Below, piece by piece: positions 61,073 to 64,000 of a stretch of DNA of 64,000 bases. The stretch lies in NCBI GenBank assembly GCA_036620675.1, contig JAZHEE010000007.1. One strand, written 5' to 3'. The position numbers and the translations under genes were made by a program. Positions within the stretch are counted from its first letter, which is position 1. Every line of letters starts with the position of its first letter. This stretch comes from Jejubacter sp036620675 (GTDB taxonomy: Bacteria; Pseudomonadota; Gammaproteobacteria; Enterobacterales; Enterobacteriaceae). The notes beneath the pieces are model-generated. The model saw only the letters and a list, made by a program, of their open reading frames with translations, ran no database searches and was not told the DNA's origin.

Positions 61073-62323
61073 TTACATATTTGCGATAATCGCGTCACCA
61101 AACTCTGAACATTTCAGCAGTTTAGCGCCTTCCATCAGGCGTTCGAAATCGTAGGTCACGGTCTTGTTGGCGATAGCGCCTTCCATACCCTTAACGATCA
61201 GGTCTGCGGCTTCGAACCACTGCATGTGGCGCAACATCATCTCGGCGGAAAGGATAACCGAACCCGGGTTTACTTTATCCTGGCCCGCATACTTCGGCGC
61301 GGTGCCGTGCGTTGCTTCGAACAGCGCGCACTCGTCACCGATATTGGCGCCTGGGGCAATACCAATACCACCGACCTGGGCTGCCAGGGCGTCGGAGATG
61401 TAATCGCCGTTCAGGTTCATACAGGCGATAACGTCATATTCGGCCGGACGCAGCAGGATCTGCTGCAGGAAGGCGTCGGCAATCACGTCTTTGACCACGA
61501 TCTCTTTGCCGTTGTTCGGGTTCTTGATCTTCATCCAGGGGCCACCATCGATCAGCTCGCCGCCGAACTCCTCTTTCGCTAACTGGTAGCCCCAGTCTTT
61601 GAAAGCGCCTTCGGTGAACTTCATGATGTTGCCTTTATGTACCAGGGTCACAGACTCGCGATCGTTGGTGATGGCGTATTCAATGGCCGCGCGCACCAGA
61701 CGTTTGGTCCCCTCTTCCGAGCAGGGCTTAACGCCGATACCGCAGTGTTCCGGGAAGCGAATGTTCTGCACCCCCATCTCTTCACGCAGGAATTTGATCA
61801 CTTTATCCGCGTCGGCGCTGTCGGCTTTCCACTCGATACCGGCATAGATGTCTTCTGAGTTTTCACGGAAGATAACCATATCGGTCAGTTCCGGGTGCTT
61901 AACCGGGCTTGGGGTACCCTGGTAGTAACGAACCGGGCGCAGGCAGATGTAGAGATCCAGCTTCTGGCGCAGGGCCACATTCAGGGAACGGATACCGCCG
62001 CCAACCGGCGTGGTCAGAGGGCCTTTGATCGCCACGCGATAGTCGCGGATCAGATCCAGGGTTTCATCCGGCAGCCAGGTATCTTTACCGTAGACGTGAG
62101 TCGATTTTTCACCGGTGTAGATTTCCATCCAGGAAATTTTCCGCTCGCCCTTGTAGGCTTTTTCCACGGCGGCGTTCACCACTTTCAGCATGGCAGGCGT
62201 GACGTCAACGCCGATGCCGTCCCCTTCAATGTAAGGGATAATCGGGTTGTTCGGCACGTTCAGTTTGCCGTTATCAAGGGTGATTTTTTGGCCTTCCGCC
62301 GGAACAACTACTTTGCTTTCCAT
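61073..62323 (-). CDS. icd: Isocitrate dehydrogenase (NADP+)
   Basis: 416 residues, as in E. coli. The phosphorylatable Ser used by AceK lies in IRSLNVALRQ, substrate Arg residues in YICLRPVRYYQG, and metal Asp residues in KDVIADAFLQQ and CMNLNGDYISDA. It oxidises isocitrate to 2-oxoglutarate in the TCA cycle. It is divergent from rluE. In E. coli K-12 the 3' end of icd is the e14 attachment site. Confidence 0.98.
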   Translation of the reverse strand: MESKVVVPAEGQKITLDNGKLNVPNNPIIPYIEGDGIGVDVTPAMLKVVNAAVEKAYKGERKISWMEIYTGEKSTHVYGKDTWLPDETLDLIRDYRVAIKGPLTTPVGGGIRSLNVALRQKLDLYICLRPVRYYQGTPSPVKHPELTDMVIFRENSEDIYAGIEWKADSADADKVIKFLREEMGVQNIRFPEHCGIGVKPCSEEGTKRLVRAAIEYAITNDRESVTLVHKGNIMKFTEGAFKDWGYQLAKEEFGGELIDGGPWMKIKNPNNGKEIVVKDVIADAFLQQILLRPAEYDVIACMNLNGDYISDALAAQVGGIGIAPGANIGDECALFEATHGTAPKYAGQDKVNPGSVILSAEMMLRHMQWFEAADLIVKGMEGAIANKTVTYDFERLMEGAKLLKCSEFGDAIIANM

Positions 62324-62469
62324 TCACCTCTCCTTCGAGCGCTTCTGGTTGTTACTGATTTTTGTTAATGATTTGTAATCGATGTGTCAATACTACCTGA
62401 ATGTCGGGCGCCATGAAAGGCGATCGTTATTTCGCTATAATGCGGCAATCGCCAACGCCTGAAAATACT

Positions 62470-63108
62470 ATGCATAAAACTTCTGTTAGAAATCACGGAA
62501 CTAAACGATTCAGCCAGAAAAATAGCGCACGAGATCGTAAAAGAGCACGCGGGCAACGAAGGGTTGTTTTGTTTAACAAACCCTTCGATGTGCTGCCGCA
62601 GTTTACCGACGAAGCGGGGCGCGCAACCCTGAAGGACTATATTCCGGTGGCCGATATTTACGCTGCCGGACGTCTGGACAGAGATAGCGAAGGCCTGCTG
62701 GTATTAACCAACGATGGCGCCCTGCAGGCTCGTCTGACTCAGCCCGGTAAGCGTACCGGCAAGGTCTATTACGTTCAGGTGGAAGGCGAACCGGACGAGG
62801 CGGCCCTGGCGGCGCTGCGCCATGGCGTGACGCTGAAAGACGGCCCCACCCTCCCCGCTGACGTGGAGCGGGTGGATGAGCCCGCCTGGCTGTGGCCACG
62901 TACCCCGCCGATACGCGAGCGCAAAAGCATCCCTACCGCCTGGCTGCGCCTCACTCTGTATGAGGGACGCAATCGCCAGGTCAGAAGAATGACCGCCCAT
63001 GTGGGCCACCCTACCCTGCGTCTGATCCGCTACGCCATGGGCGACTGGAGCCTGGATAATCTGGCCTGCGGGGAATGGCGCGAACTGCCATGCAAGGAGC
63101 CAAAATGA
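62470..63108 (+). CDS. rluE: 23S rRNA pseudouridine(2457) synthase
   Basis: 212 residues from ATG 62470. An in-frame ATG at 62440 matches the annotated E. coli start (MRQ...ENTMHKTS) but overlaps a TATAAT that looks like the promoter -10, so the later start is preferred. RsuA family: basic N-terminus (RDRKRARGQRR), NKPFDVLPQF, and the catalytic Asp in GRLDRDSEGLLVLTN. It modifies U2457 of 23S rRNA. Its stop overlaps the next gene. Confidence 0.93.
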   Translation: MHKTSVRNHGTKRFSQKNSARDRKRARGQRRVVLFNKPFDVLPQFTDEAGRATLKDYIPVADIYAAGRLDRDSEGLLVLTNDGALQARLTQPGKRTGKVYYVQVEGEPDEAALAALRHGVTLKDGPTLPADVERVDEPAWLWPRTPPIRERKSIPTAWLRLTLYEGRNRQVRRMTAHVGHPTLRLIRYAMGDWSLDNLACGEWRELPCKEPK

Positions 63109-63434
63109 AATTCGCGTTAACGCTACTGTTGATAAGCTGCGCCCTCGGCGCTCAGGCCGCCAGTTTTGACTGTGCTAAAGCCCACTCCGCCGATGAAAAA
63201 GCCATCTGCGCCAGTCGCGACCTGAATGATAAAGATGTGGAGATGGCCACCCAATACCGCCTGCTGAAGGGGCTGTTCGCCATGGGCGGTCAGGGCGCCA
63301 TGCAGGATCAACAGCAGGCCTGGCTGAAATCGCGCCGTGCCTGCGGCGGCGACGTCGCCTGCCTCTCTCAACGCTATGACGAACGACTGCGCCAGCTGGA
63401 TGCCATCTATCAGCGCATCGACAGACCGCTATAA
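63105..63434 (+). CDS. LprI-like (DUF1311) exported small protein
   Basis: 109 residues. The signal peptide is MKFALTLLLISCALGAQA; the mature part begins ASFDCAKAHSADEKAICAS, the cysteine-bearing LprI/DUF1311 motif found in lysozyme-inhibitor LprI and toxin-like proteins. AAGGAG lies 6 bases before the ATG and the start overlaps the rluE stop (ATGA), giving a coupled rluE-lprI-nudJ unit. E. coli lacks it between rluE and nudJ, as far as I recall. Possibly periplasmic lysozyme defence. Confidence 0.82.
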   Translation: MKFALTLLLISCALGAQAASFDCAKAHSADEKAICASRDLNDKDVEMATQYRLLKGLFAMGGQGAMQDQQQAWLKSRRACGGDVACLSQRYDERLRQLDAIYQRIDRPL

Positions 63435-63448
63435 ACAAAGGAGCCTGG

Positions 63449-63907
63449 ATGTTTAAACCCCATGTTACCGTCGCCTGCGTAGTGCAGGCTCAGGGGCAGT
63501 TTCTGGTGGTGGAAGAGACCATTAACGGCAAAGCGCTGTGGAACCAGCCTGCCGGCCATCTGGAGGCGGATGAAACGCTACTCCAGGCAGCCAGACGCGA
63601 ACTGTGGGAAGAGACCGGCATCCGCGCAGAACCTCAAAGCCTGCTGCGTATGCATCAATGGATTGCGCCAGACAATACGCCGTTTCTGCGCTTTCTGTTC
63701 GCCATCGATCTCCCCGAGCCGCTTGCCACCGAGCCTCACGACAGTGATATCGACCGCTGCCACTGGCTCAGGCCCGAGGAGATCCTCAACGCCGGGAATC
63801 TGCGCTCCCCGCTGGTGGCGGAAAGCGTGCGCTGCTACCAGCAGGCCGAGCGTTACCCGCTCTCCATACTGACCGCCTTTCACTGGCCTTTCACGGGGGG
63901 TGCCTGA
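63449..63907 (+). CDS. nudJ: Nudix phosphatase NudJ (YmfB)
   Basis: 152 residues. Nudix box GHLEADETLLQAARRELWEE followed by TGI (about 36-58) is complete. NudJ is a pyrimidine diphosphatase/HMP-PP phosphatase (thiamine precursor) with broad nucleotide activity. AAGGAG lies 6 bases upstream. It is followed by mnmA as in E. coli. Confidence 0.96.
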   Translation: MFKPHVTVACVVQAQGQFLVVEETINGKALWNQPAGHLEADETLLQAARRELWEETGIRAEPQSLLRMHQWIAPDNTPFLRFLFAIDLPEPLATEPHDSDIDRCHWLRPEEILNAGNLRSPLVAESVRCYQQAERYPLSILTAFHWPFTGGA

Positions 63908-63963
63908 GGCCGCGACGCGTGCTAGAATACGCCGCCTTTGAAGTTCAATGCGTGAGTGTTTCC

Positions 63964-64000
63964 ATGTCTGCCAGTAATAAAAAAGTGATCGTCGGCATGT
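63964..64000 (+). CDS. mnmA: tRNA 2-thiouridylase MnmA (start only)
   Basis: Only the first 12 codons are in the window (MSASNKKVIVGM), matching the MnmA N-terminus before its SGGVDS P-loop. It thiolates U34 of tRNA for Lys, Glu and Gln. Position after nudJ supports it. Confidence 0.9.
   Translation, partial: MSASNKKVIVGM

Overview
The window is a chromosomal segment of a member of the Enterobacteriaceae. Gene content and order follow Escherichia coli from ihfA-pheTS-rplT-rpmI-infC-thrS, through pfkB-yniABC, osmE-nadE, spy-ast-xthA, gdhA-topB-selD-ydjA-sppA-ansA-pncA and gapA-yeaDE-mipA-yeaGH, to the yeaK-yeaP area. It then jumps to the icd-rluE-nudJ-mnmA block, which is elsewhere in E. coli. 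Proteins are close to E. coli but clearly not E. coli, coding DNA is GC-rich, and many genes E. coli has between these blocks (btuCED, katE-chb, cho-ves, the ydjX-ynjF stretch, yeaJ) are absent or replaced. I do not assign a genus.

Layout. 1-3810: a type VI secretion Rhs/PAAR effector, open at the window edge, and its EagR-type chaperone, next to ihfA. 4054-13254: the translation operon (thrS, infC with an AUU start, rpmI, rplT, pheM leader, pheS, pheT, ihfA). It is split between rplT and pheM by about 1.7 kb of AT-rich accessory DNA carrying a secreted protein, a 52-residue Cys-Cys-Cys/Pro-Thr peptide and an inverted repeat; an ERIC element lies between rpmI and rplT. 13.3-25.7 kb: metabolic and stress genes, with kduD under a KdgR-like box, ydjM under a LexA box, an enlarged ERIC, and an IS110-family transposase relic beside cedA. 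26.0-32.1 kb: the arginine succinyltransferase operon astCADBE with overlapping genes and a sigma-54-type promoter. 32.5-46.2 kb: DNA repair, glutamate dehydrogenase, topoisomerase III, selenophosphate synthetase, protease IV, NAD salvage and glycolysis. 46.2-57.6 kb: the yea genes, a glutaminase-like protein lacking its usual histidine, and small accessory genes. 57.6-61.0 kb: a miniature transposable element, an OprD-family porin, a cluster of possible tiny genes and an AT-rich hexapeptide acyltransferase beside icd. 61.1-64.0 kb: icd, rluE, an LprI-type small protein, nudJ and the start of mnmA.

The most unusual finding is a pair of related ~140-nt structured elements, at 41195-41333 (+) and 47082-47222 (-). 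They share three hairpins, and each is flanked by a direct duplication of the complete local terminator hairpin (20-21 bp). In both, the U-tract lies only beyond the distal hairpin. This suggests an undescribed small mobile element that targets intrinsic terminators. A second element, at 57716-58041, has ~23-bp terminal inverted repeats and a 9-bp target duplication, the hallmarks of a MITE.
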